Origin: JBFELO01 sp041552055
Lineage (GTDB): Bacteria > Acidobacteriota > Thermoanaerobaculia > Thermoanaerobaculales > Sulfomarinibacteraceae
Assembly (NCBI GenBank): GCA_041552055.1
Contig: JBFELO010000210.1
Coordinates: 1-6,766 of the forward strand
Direction of reading: 5' to 3'
Length of the DNA: 6,766 bases
Positions 1 to 6,725 of this stretch are shown in pieces. A program made the position numbers and the translations under genes. Below the pieces are notes generated by a model. The model was not told the DNA's origin and searched no databases. It was given only the letters and a program-made list of their open reading frames with translations. Numbering within the stretch: position 1 is the first letter of the stretch; every line of letters begins with the position of its first letter.

Positions 1-430
1 CGCCGCGACCCGACCTCACGAGCGTGTGGCCGCATGCCAGCCGTCCCCCTCTCCGGCCCGGCGCTCAGCCCCAAAAACGCCTGGTGAACCTGGACCTCGG
101 TGCGCCCTTCGACGTAAATGGCCCCAAACACACTTGAGGTGAGTGCCGGGCCTGCGACCCCCATGGCCGCGGCCACGTATCGCTCCCGAGGTCGTGTTGT
201 GGCATGGGGTCTTGTGCGCGTTCGGGTCCCCCTACCGTTGTCACTCTGAGCGAGGGGCGAGCCGCCAGGCGAGCGAAGTGGCGAAGAACCCCCGAAGCAA
301 GAGCGCCGACGCGATCTCGTCTTCGGACCATCGATCTCCACATCACAAGAATGACGGGCGCCTTCGAGTGGCAGGGCAGCCGAGCGCGGGTGTATGGTTT
401 CCGATAACAAGGATCGGGATGGAGCGAATC
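1..430. other. Upstream region without a convincing gene
   Basis: No frame here gives a recognisable protein. A plus-strand frame is open from position 3 to the TGA at 135-137 and could be the tail of a gene that begins outside the window, but the translated tail matches no family I know. The frame of the downstream ligase also stays open through this region back to an ATG at 143. That extension is rejected as coding because it reads through a repeat-like element (238-292) and lies outside the adenylating-enzyme domain. A TATGGT hexamer at 393-398 could be a -10 box for the ligase gene, but I see no good -35 at the right distance. Confidence 0.5.
238..292. repeat. GAGCGA/GCGAAG-type dispersed intergenic repeat (candidate)
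   Basis: The stretch starts with TTGTCACTCTGAGCGAGG and ends with GCGAAGTGGCGAAGAACCCC. It contains several close variants of GAGCGA, GGCGAG and GCGAAG. When translated it reads like HSERGASRQASEVAKNP, a peptide type that turns up in spurious ORFs where this family of intergenic repeats has been read as coding. The assignment rests on recall of that pattern. Only one copy is present in this window, so the repeat status is not shown directly here. Confidence 0.45.
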
Positions 431-1957
431 ATGAACGTCGGGTCATTGCTCCCGCGGCACGCCCGCTACCGGGGCGACCACACCGCGCTGGTGGTGGGCG
501 ATCTCCGGTTGAGCTTTCGCGAGCTCAACAGCTACGTCAACCGGCTGGCCAACGCCCTGCTGGCCGCCGGCCTGACCAAGGGCGACAAGCTCACCACCGT
601 GCTCCCGAACTGCCTCGAGCTGATGGCCGCGTTCTGGGCGGCGGGCAAGACCGGGATCGTGGTCGTTCCGGCCAGCCCGCTGCTTCAGGACACGGGACTC
701 GCGACGCTGATCGACGACTCCGACTCCACCTTGGTGCTCGCCGACGACGCCTTCGCCGAGACCTTCGACCGAATCCGGAGTGATCTGGCGAAGGTGGCCG
801 ACGGCCGAATCGTGCTGGTCGGCGGGGGCGACCACCGCCCGGGATTTCTGCCGTACGAGTCGATGATCGCGCACGCTTCGGACGACGAACCGCCCGACGC
901 CGGTCTGGTTGGCGACGACGTCTTCAACATCATGTACTCGAGCGGCACCACCGGCACGCCCAAGGGCATCGTCCACACTCACGACATCCGTGCGGCGTAC
1001 TGCACCCTCTTTGCCTCGGCGTTTCGGATCGTCCCCGAGAGCGTTGTGTTGCACGCCGGCTCGATCGTCTTCAACGGCGCCTGGGTCGACATGCTGCCGT
1101 GGATGTTCGTCGGCGGGACCTACATCCTGCACGATGCCTTCGACGCCGAGCGGGTGATCGAAACCATCGAGCGGGAGAAGGTCACCCACATCATCATGGT
1201 GCCGTCGCAGATCATCGCCGTGCTGTCGAGCCCGTCGTACGACCCGGCCAGGCTCGAGTCGCTGGAGATGCTCCACAACGTCGGGGCGCCGCTTCTGCTC
1301 GAGCACAAACGGCGGATCAACGATGAGCTGCCCGGACGGTTCTACGAGCTCTACGGCATCACCGAGGGCTTGGTGACGATCCTCGACAGGCACGACTCGG
1401 TGCGAAAGGTGGGGTCGGTGGGCTGTCCGCCGCCGTTCACGGAAATCAAGATCCTCCGCGAGGATGGATCCGAGTGTGAGCCCCACGAGGTCGGCGAGAT
1501 TTGCGGCCGCGCACCCGTCATGACACCGGGTTACTACAAGCGGCCCGACCTCACGGCACAGACCATCAGGGACGGCTGGCTCCACTCGGGTGACGCCGGG
1601 TACCTGGACGAGGACGGCTATCTCTTCCTGGTGGATCGGATCAAGGACCTGATCATTTCGGGGGGCGTCAACGTCTACCCCAAGGACATCGAGGAGGTGA
1701 TCATCCAGCACCCGGCGGTCCAGGAGGTGGCGGTCTTCGGGGTTCCCGACGAAAAGTGGGGCGAGTCCCCCGTTGCTGCGGTGGTGCTCGCGCCCGGCTC
1801 CTCGGTCGCGTCGGAGGAGCTCGTCGACTGGACCAATCAACGAGTCGGGGCCAAGTTCCAGCGGATCCGAGAGGTCCTCTTCCGCGACGACTTCCCGCGC
1901 AACATCGCCGGCAAGACCCTCAAACGTCGGATGCGCGCCGAGTACGACACCGGCTGA
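431..1957 (+). CDS. Class I adenylate-forming enzyme, acyl-CoA synthetase/ligase family
   Basis: The enzyme is predicted to activate a carboxylic acid with ATP to an acyl-adenylate and then transfer the acyl group to CoA, in the cytoplasm. It has 508 residues, a normal full length. The order of motifs is complete: P-loop YSSGTTGTPKG (residues 169-179), YELYGITEG (305-313), GWLHSGD (382-388), the hinge and ribose-binding region DRIKDLIISGGVNVYP (402-417), and the C-terminal catalytic lysine K495 in NIAGKTLKRR. All key residues are intact, so it should be active. The start at 431 has GGAG six bases upstream and gives the family-like N-terminus MNVGSLLPRHARYR. An ATG at 419, with AAGGA five bases upstream, is an almost equally good alternative and adds four residues. 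The substrate cannot be read from the sequence: medium or long-chain fatty acids are most likely, aromatic acids possible. The gene stands alone and converges on RNase R. Confidence 0.93.
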   Translation: MNVGSLLPRHARYRGDHTALVVGDLRLSFRELNSYVNRLANALLAAGLTKGDKLTTVLPNCLELMAAFWAAGKTGIVVVPASPLLQDTGLATLIDDSDSTLVLADDAFAETFDRIRSDLAKVADGRIVLVGGGDHRPGFLPYESMIAHASDDEPPDAGLVGDDVFNIMYSSGTTGTPKGIVHTHDIRAAYCTLFASAFRIVPESVVLHAGSIVFNGAWVDMLPWMFVGGTYILHDAFDAERVIETIEREKVTHIIMVPSQIIAVLSSPSYDPARLESLEMLHNVGAPLLLEHKRRINDELPGRFYELYGITEGLVTILDRHDSVRKVGSVGCPPPFTEIKILREDGSECEPHEVGEICGRAPVMTPGYYKRPDLTAQTIRDGWLHSGDAGYLDEDGYLFLVDRIKDLIISGGVNVYPKDIEEVIIQHPAVQEVAVFGVPDEKWGESPVAAVVLAPGSSVASEELVDWTNQRVGAKFQRIREVLFRDDFPRNIAGKTLKRRMRAEYDTG

Positions 1958-1963
1958 CGTCAG
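1954..1963. other. 10-bp perfect palindrome over the ligase stop codon
   Basis: CTGACGTCAG is perfectly self-complementary and includes the TGA stop at 1955-1957. It is too short, and has no loop, to be a good terminator. It may be a chance palindrome or a protein-binding site. Confidence 0.25.
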
Positions 1964-2037
1964 ATACACCGATACAGGTCCTCGACCAGTTCTCGGCTGC
2001 GCCCTGTTCCGAGCCGCCGGTCCTCTCACCCGCCGTA

Positions 2038-2058
2038 GGCGCGCAGCCCCTGCGCGCC
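2038..2058. terminator. Perfect 9-bp GC hairpin, probable terminator
   Basis: GGCGCGCAG (2038-2046) pairs without mismatch with CTGCGCGCC (2050-2058) around a CCC loop. It lies 80 bp after the stop of the ligase gene and 93 bp beyond the stop of RNase R on the opposite strand. No T-tract follows on either strand, so it is not a classical E. coli type terminator. T-less hairpins are often proposed as terminators in high-GC bacteria. The symmetric stem could serve both converging genes. Confidence 0.5.
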
Positions 2059-2108
2059 ACCCACGCGTCTGGGCCTGGCTCGCGACTGGGGTACTCGGCG
2101 GTCGTGAA

Positions 2109-2127
2109 GCGCGCACGGGGTGCGCGC
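2109..2127. terminator. Perfect 8-bp GC hairpin, probable RNase R terminator
   Basis: GCGCGCAC (2109-2116) pairs with GTGCGCGC (2120-2127) around a GGG loop. On the minus strand it begins 23 bases past the RNase R stop, the usual place for a terminator. No T-tract follows. Part of its right arm is also the inverted copy of the left arm of the hairpin at 2038-2058, so the two can refold with each other. Confidence 0.5.
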
Positions 2128-2150
2128 CTACGCCGCCACCCCCTCACCCT

Positions 2151-4403
2151 CTATCTCTGCCGGCCTCGCCTCCCCCGTCGCGCAGGCTTCCTGCCACTGC
2201 CGCGAGGCCTTGACTCGCCGCCCTCCTGCTCGGCCGGCACCAGCTCCATGCGCATCTCCTCCAGGTCCACCCGCACGAGCAGCACCCGCATCCGATCACC
2301 GAGCCGCCACACGCGGCCGGTCCGGTCGCCGACCAGCCGGTGCCGCCCCTCGTCGAAGCCGTAGTAGTCGTCCATCAGCTCGGAGATGTGGATCATGCCG
2401 TCGACGAAGTAGTCGTCGAGCTGGACGAACAGGCCGAAGTCCGTCACCCCCGACACCGTGCCGTCGAACACCTCCCCCGCCTGGTCGGCGAGGAACAGCA
2501 GCGTCTTCCACTCCACCGCCATCCGCTCCGCCGCCTCGGCCCGCTGCTCGGCTGACGAGCACGCGTCGCCGAGCAGGGTCAGCGCCTTCTCCAGCTGCTC
2601 CCGCTCGGGCGGCTCCACCGGGCCTCCCTCCCGAAGCAACCGCAGCAGCATCCGGTGCACCACGAGGTCGGGGTAGCGACGGATCGGCGACGTGAAGTGG
2701 AGGTAGGCGTCGGTGGCGAGCGCGTAGTGACCGCGCGGCTCCGGGCTGTACAGCGCCCGGGCCATCGTCCGCAGCACGAGCGTCGCCACCAGCCGCTCCT
2801 CGGGCCGTCCGTCCACCCGGTCGAGAATCTCCTGCAGCGCGCCGGGCCGCAGCTCCCGCGGGTCGCCGTCCAGCACGTAGCCGAACTCCGCCAGGACCGT
2901 GGCCAGCTCCTCCACCCGCGTCGGATCCGGCGGGTCGTGCACCCGGTGCAGCGCCGGCTGTCCGGCCTCCATGAGCATCGTCGCGATGCACCGGTTGGCG
3001 GCCACCATCAACTCCTCGATCAGCCGGTGCGCCCGGTTGCGCGCCCGCGGCTCGATCGCCACGGTCCGGCCCTCGGGATCGAGCAGGATCTGCGGCTCGG
3101 CAAGGTCGAAGTCGAGGCTGCCGCGACCTCGCCGCGCCCGGCCGAGCCGGTCGGCGGCCTCGGCCACCAATTCGAGCGAGTCGGCGAACTCGGCACACTC
3201 GGGAGGCCAACCGTCACGCGGTGTCTCGAGCCACTCGAACGCCTCGCCGTAGGTGCAGCGCCGTCGCGACCGGATCACCGAAGGCCGGGCGTCGACGTCG
3301 GAGATGCCACCGTCACGGGCAACCGTGAACCGCGCGGTAAAGGCGAGCCGATCCTCACCCGCACGCAGCGTGCACAGCTCGTTCGACACCCGCTCGGGCA
3401 GCATCGGGACGCAGCGGCCCGGCAGGTAGACGCTGGTGCCGCGCCGCCTCGCCTCTGCGTCGAGTGCGGTTTCGGGCCGCACGTAGTGGCCGACGTCCGC
3501 GATGTGGACCTCGACCACGATGGCGTCGTCGTCGCCCGCCGAGGCGCTCACCGCGTCGTCGAAGTCGCGCGCGTCCACCGGGTCGATCGTGATCGCGGGC
3601 CGGTCGCGCAGGTCCCACCGACCCGCCAGGTCCTCCTCCGAGATCTCCCCCGCCAGCCCCTTCGCCTCGGCCAGCGCGTCGGGAGCGAACGACTCCCCGA
3701 TGCCGTGCAGGCGGAGGATTACCCGCTCCTCGACCCCCGGCTCACCCAAGCGCCCGAGCCGCTCCAGCAGCACCCCGCGGGCGCGGTTGCCCCGGCTGGT
3801 CACCGACTCGATCGACACCACCACGTACTCGCCGTGCTCCGGCTCGCCCTCGACGCGCGACGAAGTCGGCACCACCGAGAACCGCAGTCGGCGGTCCAGC
3901 GGCCGCACCATGGGCCGACCTCGGTCCGCCACCCAGCGCCCCACGACCTCGGTCAGCGCCCGCTCCAGCACCCGCACCACCACGCCCTCGCGCAGCCCCT
4001 CGGCCCGGGCACGTCGGCGCGGCGTCTCGAGCCGCACCAGCACCCGGTCACCGTTCATCGCGCCCCGCAGACCCCGCGGACCGATCTGGATCGGAGTATC
4101 CCCTGCCACCTCCGCCCCGACCACCGCGCCGCCCTCGGACCGGCGCCGCAGCACACCCGGGATCAGCTCCGACGCCTCGGCCACGAAGTACCGCTTGCCG
4201 CGGCCGACCACCACCTCCCCATCCCGCTCGAGCCTTCTCAACCCCTCGCGCAGCAGGTGCCGCGCCTCGGACCGGCCGATCGCGAGATCGTCCACCAATT
4301 CGGCCACCAGCATCCGCAGGGTCATGCCCTTGCGCCCTCGCCGCCTGATCCGCTCGAGGATTCGTTCCGGCTCCACTGCCGCGAAGACCGCGTCGTCGTC
4401 CAT
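2151..4403 (-). CDS. rnr: Ribonuclease R (RNB/RNase II family 3'-5' exoribonuclease)
   Basis: This is a processive, Mg-dependent 3'-5' exoribonuclease of the cytoplasm that can degrade structured RNA. The protein has 750 residues, normal for RNase R. It begins with a winged-helix segment (about residues 10-65, ILERIRRRGRKGMTLRMLVAEL), then OB/cold-shock domains (about 75-230). The RNB catalytic domain (about 265-600) has ITIDPVDARDFDD, with the four metal-binding aspartates at D274, D280, D282 and D283 in the same spacing as E. coli RNase R. GHYALATDAY (558-567) and TSPIRRYPD (571-579) are also typical of the family. An S1 RNA-binding domain (about 643-722) and a short Arg/Lys-rich tail (729-750) complete it. 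The start at 4403 is preceded by GGGGGA and fits the domain start. A longer frame running to 4775 crosses the spacer repeats and is rejected. The gene is convergent with the ligase and divergent from thi4. Confidence 0.95.
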   Translation of the reverse strand: MDDDAVFAAVEPERILERIRRRGRKGMTLRMLVAELVDDLAIGRSEARHLLREGLRRLERDGEVVVGRGKRYFVAEASELIPGVLRRRSEGGAVVGAEVAGDTPIQIGPRGLRGAMNGDRVLVRLETPRRRARAEGLREGVVVRVLERALTEVVGRWVADRGRPMVRPLDRRLRFSVVPTSSRVEGEPEHGEYVVVSIESVTSRGNRARGVLLERLGRLGEPGVEERVILRLHGIGESFAPDALAEAKGLAGEISEEDLAGRWDLRDRPAITIDPVDARDFDDAVSASAGDDDAIVVEVHIADVGHYVRPETALDAEARRRGTSVYLPGRCVPMLPERVSNELCTLRAGEDRLAFTARFTVARDGGISDVDARPSVIRSRRRCTYGEAFEWLETPRDGWPPECAEFADSLELVAEAADRLGRARRGRGSLDFDLAEPQILLDPEGRTVAIEPRARNRAHRLIEELMVAANRCIATMLMEAGQPALHRVHDPPDPTRVEELATVLAEFGYVLDGDPRELRPGALQEILDRVDGRPEERLVATLVLRTMARALYSPEPRGHYALATDAYLHFTSPIRRYPDLVVHRMLLRLLREGGPVEPPEREQLEKALTLLGDACSSAEQRAEAAERMAVEWKTLLFLADQAGEVFDGTVSGVTDFGLFVQLDDYFVDGMIHISELMDDYYGFDEGRHRLVGDRTGRVWRLGDRMRVLLVRVDLEEMRMELVPAEQEGGESRPRGSGRKPARRGRRGRQR

Positions 4404-4417
4404 TGTTCCCCCGCGCG

Positions 4418-4447
4418 ATAGTACTCCTCCGCGGGCGAGGCTGCGAA
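4418..4447 (-). promoter_or_regulatory. Candidate RNase R promoter
   Basis: On the minus strand, TTCGCA (4447-4442) and TACTAT (4423-4418) are separated by 18 bases. They match the sigma-70 type consensus at 4/6 and 4/6. Transcription would start about 5-10 bases before the ATG at 4403, giving a very short leader that still carries the GGGGGA ribosome-binding site only in part. Because of this the promoter is tentative. Confidence 0.35.
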
Positions 4448-4487
4448 ACCCTCTACTCCCCGGCCACATCACGGCGCGCCTTCTGTC

Positions 4488-4518
4488 GTTCCCGTTTCCG
4501 TTCCCGTTCCCGTTCCCG
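4488..4518. repeat. GTTCCC hexanucleotide tandem array
   Basis: Five tandem units follow each other: GTTCCC, GTTTCC, then GTTCCC three times and a final G. Only the second unit has a substitution. On the minus strand it reads GGGAAC repeats, which gives a Gly-Asn run in a frame that is not a real gene. A short tandem array like this can change copy number by replication slippage. It sits 85 bases upstream of the rnr start codon, beyond the candidate rnr promoter. Confidence 0.85.
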
Positions 4519-4610
4519 AAACACCACGGCCCCCGGCTACCCCTCAACCCGAACGACCCGGAGGTCACCAACACGACCTCATCGACGCTGACCCCTGCCC
4601 CCGTCGCTGA

Positions 4611-4668
4611 TCCTGTGTTCTGTCGCTGTTCTCTGTCCCTGTCTCCTGCCGCCGCTCTCTGCCCCAGC
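4611..4668. repeat. CTGT-rich pyrimidine tract with 6-7 base spacing
   Basis: CTGT recurs at 4613, 4620, 4626, 4633 and 4639, spaced 7, 6, 7 and 6 bases, and decays into CTCCTGCC and CTCTGCCCC. The plus strand is strongly pyrimidine-rich. It may be a degenerated hexamer array related in origin to the GTTCCC array about 95 bases upstream, but the units differ. No protein-coding role is supported. Confidence 0.5.
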
Positions 4669-4692
4669 CGCAGTTGCACCGACGGCCACGCA

Positions 4693-4704
4693 GTGGGTTC
4701 CCAC
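4693..4704. promoter_or_regulatory. Small inverted repeat upstream of thi4
   Basis: GTGGG and CCCAC flank a TT pair, 18 bases before the candidate -10 box of thi4. The position, overlapping the expected -35 region, would suit an operator. It is short and could be chance. Confidence 0.25.
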
Positions 4705-4722
4705 AACCAACCCAAACAGGCG

Positions 4723-4749
4723 TATGCTGGGGACTCCCGGGAGGACATC
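4723..4749 (+). promoter_or_regulatory. Candidate thi4 -10 box and strong ribosome-binding site
   Basis: TATGCT at 4723-4728 is a fair -10 box (4/6), but no good -35 sequence lies 16-19 bases upstream. GGGAGG at 4739-4744 is a strong ribosome-binding site, five bases before the ATG at 4750, and it fixes the start codon of thi4. If the -10 box is real, the leader is short and has no room for a riboswitch. Confidence 0.45.
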
Positions 4750-5517
4750 ATGGAACGGGTCGTCTCGCGGACCATCCTTCGCCGCTACCTAGAGAAGCTG
4801 GAGTCGAGCCTGGACCTGGACGCCGCCGTGGTCGGCGCCGGCCCCTCCGGCCTGATCTGCGCCCACGACCTCGCTCGCGCCGGCCGACGCGTCGCCATCT
4901 TCGAGCGGATGCTCAAGCCCGGTGGCGGCATCTGGGGCGGCGCCATGATGTTCAACGAGATCGTGTTCGAGGCCGACACGACGGCGATCCTGGACGAGTT
5001 CGGCATCCGTCACTCGGCCGCCGAGAACGGCCTCGTCAGCGCCGACGCCGTCGAGGTCGCCTCGGCGCTGATCTACCGCACCGTCCAGGCCGGCGCGACC
5101 GTCTTCAACTGCGTGACCGTCGAGGACGTCGTGTTCAAGCACGACCGGGTGGCCGGGCTGGTCATCAACTGGTCGCCGGTGGAGGAGCAGGGGCTGCACG
5201 TGGACCCGATGGTGGTGCTCGCCCGCGCCGTGGTCGACGCGAGCGGCCACGGCGCCGAGGTCACCGCCCGCGCGGCGCGCAAGGCCGACATCCGTCTCGA
5301 CACCGAGACCGGCGACGTCATGGGCGAGCGGCCACTGTGGGTCGAGCAGGGCGAGCGGGCCACGGTAAAAGGCTCGGGCCTCGTCTTCCCCGGGCTGTAC
5401 GTGTCGGGCATGGCCGCCAACGCGGTCCATGGTGGCTTCCGCATGGGCCCGATCTTCGGCGGCATGCTGCGCTCGGGCCGCAAGGTGGCGCGCCTGATCC
5501 TGGACGAGCTCGGATGA
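4750..5517 (+). CDS. thi4: Sulfide-dependent ADP-thiazole synthase (Thi4 family)
   Basis: Thi4 enzymes build adenylated thiazole carboxylate, the thiazole precursor of thiamin, from NAD and glycine plus a sulfur source, with Fe(II). The protein has 255 residues, the usual length of archaeal/bacterial members. The dinucleotide-binding fold shows VVGAGPSG (residues 27-34) and the acidic E52 at the end of the second strand (AIFER). PGGGIWGGAMMF starts at residue 57, and the C-terminal GGFRMGPIFGGM spans 228-239. The decisive position is GLHVDP (148-153): His150 occupies the place of the sulfur-donating Cys of yeast-type suicide enzymes. By analogy with the methanogen enzymes, this one should use sulfide and turn over many times. 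It overlaps thiE by ATGA, so the two are very probably translated together. It replaces the usual bacterial ThiG/ThiS/ThiH-or-ThiO route. The cytosolic location is inferred from the lack of a signal peptide. Confidence 0.92.
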   Translation: MERVVSRTILRRYLEKLESSLDLDAAVVGAGPSGLICAHDLARAGRRVAIFERMLKPGGGIWGGAMMFNEIVFEADTTAILDEFGIRHSAAENGLVSADAVEVASALIYRTVQAGATVFNCVTVEDVVFKHDRVAGLVINWSPVEEQGLHVDPMVVLARAVVDASGHGAEVTARAARKADIRLDTETGDVMGERPLWVEQGERATVKGSGLVFPGLYVSGMAANAVHGGFRMGPIFGGMLRSGRKVARLILDELG

Positions 5518-6152
5518 AGGTCCCGTTCGACTTCGGCTTCTACGGCATCCTGAGCGAGCCGCGCGTCGGCTACCCCCGGCTCGCCGAGCTCATGGTCGAG
5601 CGCGGCGTGCGGATCATCCAGCTGCGGATGAAGCACGCCGAGAAAGCCGAGGTGCTCGAGGTCGGCCGCACCCTCCGCACCATCATCCCCACTGGCCATC
5701 TGTTCGTCGTCAATGACGACCCGGCCGTGGCTCGCGACGTGGGCGCGGACGGCGTCCACCTGGGCCAGCGCGACGCACCATACGACCAGGCACGAGAGCT
5801 CCTCGGCCCCGACGCGGTGATCGGCCTGTCGACTCACAACCGGGACGAGACCACCCGCGCCTGCTCCACCGGCGCCGACTACATCGGCGTCGGCCCGGTG
5901 TTCAGCACCACCACCAAGGGCGACCCTGACCCGGTGATCGGCCTCGACGGCCTCACAAAGCTGCTCGCCGTGGCCACGGTGCCGGCGGTCGCCATCGGCG
6001 GCATCACCCCCTCCAACGCCGCCGCCGTACTCGCCGCCGGTGCGCGCAACTTCTGCGCCGTCGGCTGCGTCAACAACACCGACCGCCCGGATGAGGTTCT
6101 GGACCGCCTCCTCGAGCTCATCCGGAAGGCTCGATCCGAGGCTCCGGGCTGA
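5514..6152 (+). CDS. thiE: Thiamin-phosphate synthase
   Basis: ThiE condenses 4-amino-5-hydroxymethyl-2-methylpyrimidine diphosphate with thiazole phosphate to give thiamin phosphate and pyrophosphate. The protein has 212 residues, a typical length for this TIM-barrel enzyme. Family motifs are present in order: IQLRMK (residues 35-40, for the usual QLRxK), VNDDPAVA (from about 66) with the metal-binding aspartates, DGVHLGQRD (79-87), GLSTHN (104-109), DYIGVGPVFSTTTKG (122-136) that binds the pyrophosphate, and AIGGIT (160-165). The ATG overlaps the thi4 stop as ATGA, and no separate ribosome-binding site is needed if translation is coupled. No truncation is visible. The thiazole kinase and phosphatase/nudix steps and the pyrimidine genes thiC and thiD are not in this window. 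Confidence 0.95.
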   Translation: MKVPFDFGFYGILSEPRVGYPRLAELMVERGVRIIQLRMKHAEKAEVLEVGRTLRTIIPTGHLFVVNDDPAVARDVGADGVHLGQRDAPYDQARELLGPDAVIGLSTHNRDETTRACSTGADYIGVGPVFSTTTKGDPDPVIGLDGLTKLLAVATVPAVAIGGITPSNAAAVLAAGARNFCAVGCVNNTDRPDEVLDRLLELIRKARSEAPG

Positions 6153-6229
6153 CGATCCATACACACCGCTCGAGCCACCATGGTCGGCCATCCCAAGTCG
6201 CACCAAACAAACGCCTTCTGTCGCGCGTC

Positions 6230-6258
6230 TTGACAGTCGGCAAGGCCACACCTACCCT
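6230..6258 (+). promoter_or_regulatory. tRNA-Leu promoter
   Basis: A perfect -35 box TTGACA (6230-6235) and TACCCT (6253-6258) are separated by 17 bases. TACCCT keeps the TA and final T that matter most in GC-rich promoters. The expected start near 6265 leaves a 5' leader of about 14 bases before the tRNA, which RNase P would remove. This promoter is the best one in the window. Confidence 0.7.
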
Positions 6259-6278
6259 GGCGATTCAGCGCGTCAGGT

Positions 6279-6373
<95 letters not shown>

Positions 6374-6543
6374 ATCTTCAGTCCACCCCCACACGACAGC
6401 CTTATTGCGTCGACTGACCTCGGGAACTCGTCCCACCGTCACCAGCGAGCGGACGTACGCCGCCCTGCCCCCTCTCCGGTCGGGCTCCGCCCTCCCTGCG
6501 AACCCCTCGGCTACGTCCGCACATATCGCTGCTGACGGTGTGA

Positions 6544-6573
6544 TCGAGTCCCCCCTTTCGCACCACTCCACTC
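6544..6573 (+). repeat. 30-bp direct repeat, right copy (tRNA-Leu 3' end fragment)
   Basis: All 30 bases match 6344-6373. The base before it (A6543, against T6343) and the sequence after it differ from the left copy, so the match has sharp ends. The 5' strand of the T arm and the rest of the tRNA are missing, so this is not a second tRNA gene. Confidence 0.9.
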
Positions 6574-6582
6574 GTGCCCGTT

Positions 6583-6598
6583 TCGCGCTGACGCGCGA
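6583..6598. terminator. Small GC hairpin, possible T-less terminator
   Basis: TCGCGC (6583-6588) pairs with GCGCGA (6593-6598) around TGAC. It lies just beyond the right repeat copy and has no T-tract. It might end tRNA transcription, but the stem is short. Confidence 0.25.
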
Positions 6599-6725
6599 TC
6601 ACCACGCCCTTCTTCTTGGCATGTCCGGCACGATTGGTGGTTCGTTCATCATCCCCTGCGGGAAACCCGGCAGACCTCCCAGCGTTAGCATAGGTGTGCA
6701 GGACTCGAGGACGAGATCAAAGGTC

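Larger units (their letters stand above)
2034..2132. repeat. 12-bp inverted repeat linking the two hairpins
   Basis: CGTAGGCGCGCA at 2034-2045 is the exact reverse complement of TGCGCGCCTACG at 2121-2132. The match reaches 14 of 15 when extended to 2031 and 2135. Each repeat arm includes one arm of a local hairpin, so the transcript can form either two small hairpins or one long stem enclosing about 75 bases. Confidence 0.6.
4404..4749. other. Divergent spacer between rnr and thi4
   Basis: This 346-bp stretch holds no credible gene. It contains the candidate rnr promoter, a GTTCCC hexamer array (4488-4518), a CTGT-rich pyrimidine tract (4611-4668), a small inverted repeat (4693-4704), and the candidate thi4 promoter and ribosome-binding site. 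I searched by eye for the conserved TPP riboswitch elements, such as the CTGAGA core, and did not find them on the plus strand ahead of thi4. Confidence 0.6.

Noticed and set aside
143..430. N-terminal extension of the ligase to the ATG at 143
   Set aside because: The extra 96 residues come from a repeat-like sequence and are not part of the adenylating enzyme fold. ATGs at 419 and 431 have proper ribosome-binding sites.
443..2116. Long minus-strand open frame (557 codons) opposite the ligase gene
   Set aside because: It is antisense to a gene with complete family motifs, its protein shows no recognisable domain, and long shadow frames are expected in GC-rich coding DNA.
2655..4421. Long plus-strand open frame (588 codons) opposite RNase R
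   Set aside because: It has a His/Arg/Pro-rich composition typical of antisense frames and no known motifs, and RNase R on the other strand is certain.
4404..4775. N-terminal extension of RNase R to 4775
   Set aside because: It would add 124 residues including a Gly-Asn run from the hexamer array and would overlap the thi4 start. The RNase R winged-helix domain begins right after the ATG at 4403.
6128..6176. Terminator after thiE from GGCTCGA (6128-6134) and TCGAGCC (6170-6176)
   Set aside because: The 7-bp stem would enclose a 35-base loop, overlaps the coding end and has no T-tract, so it is probably chance.
6544..6573. A second tRNA gene
   Set aside because: Only the 3' end of tRNA-Leu is present, with no acceptor 5' strand, D arm or anticodon arm upstream.
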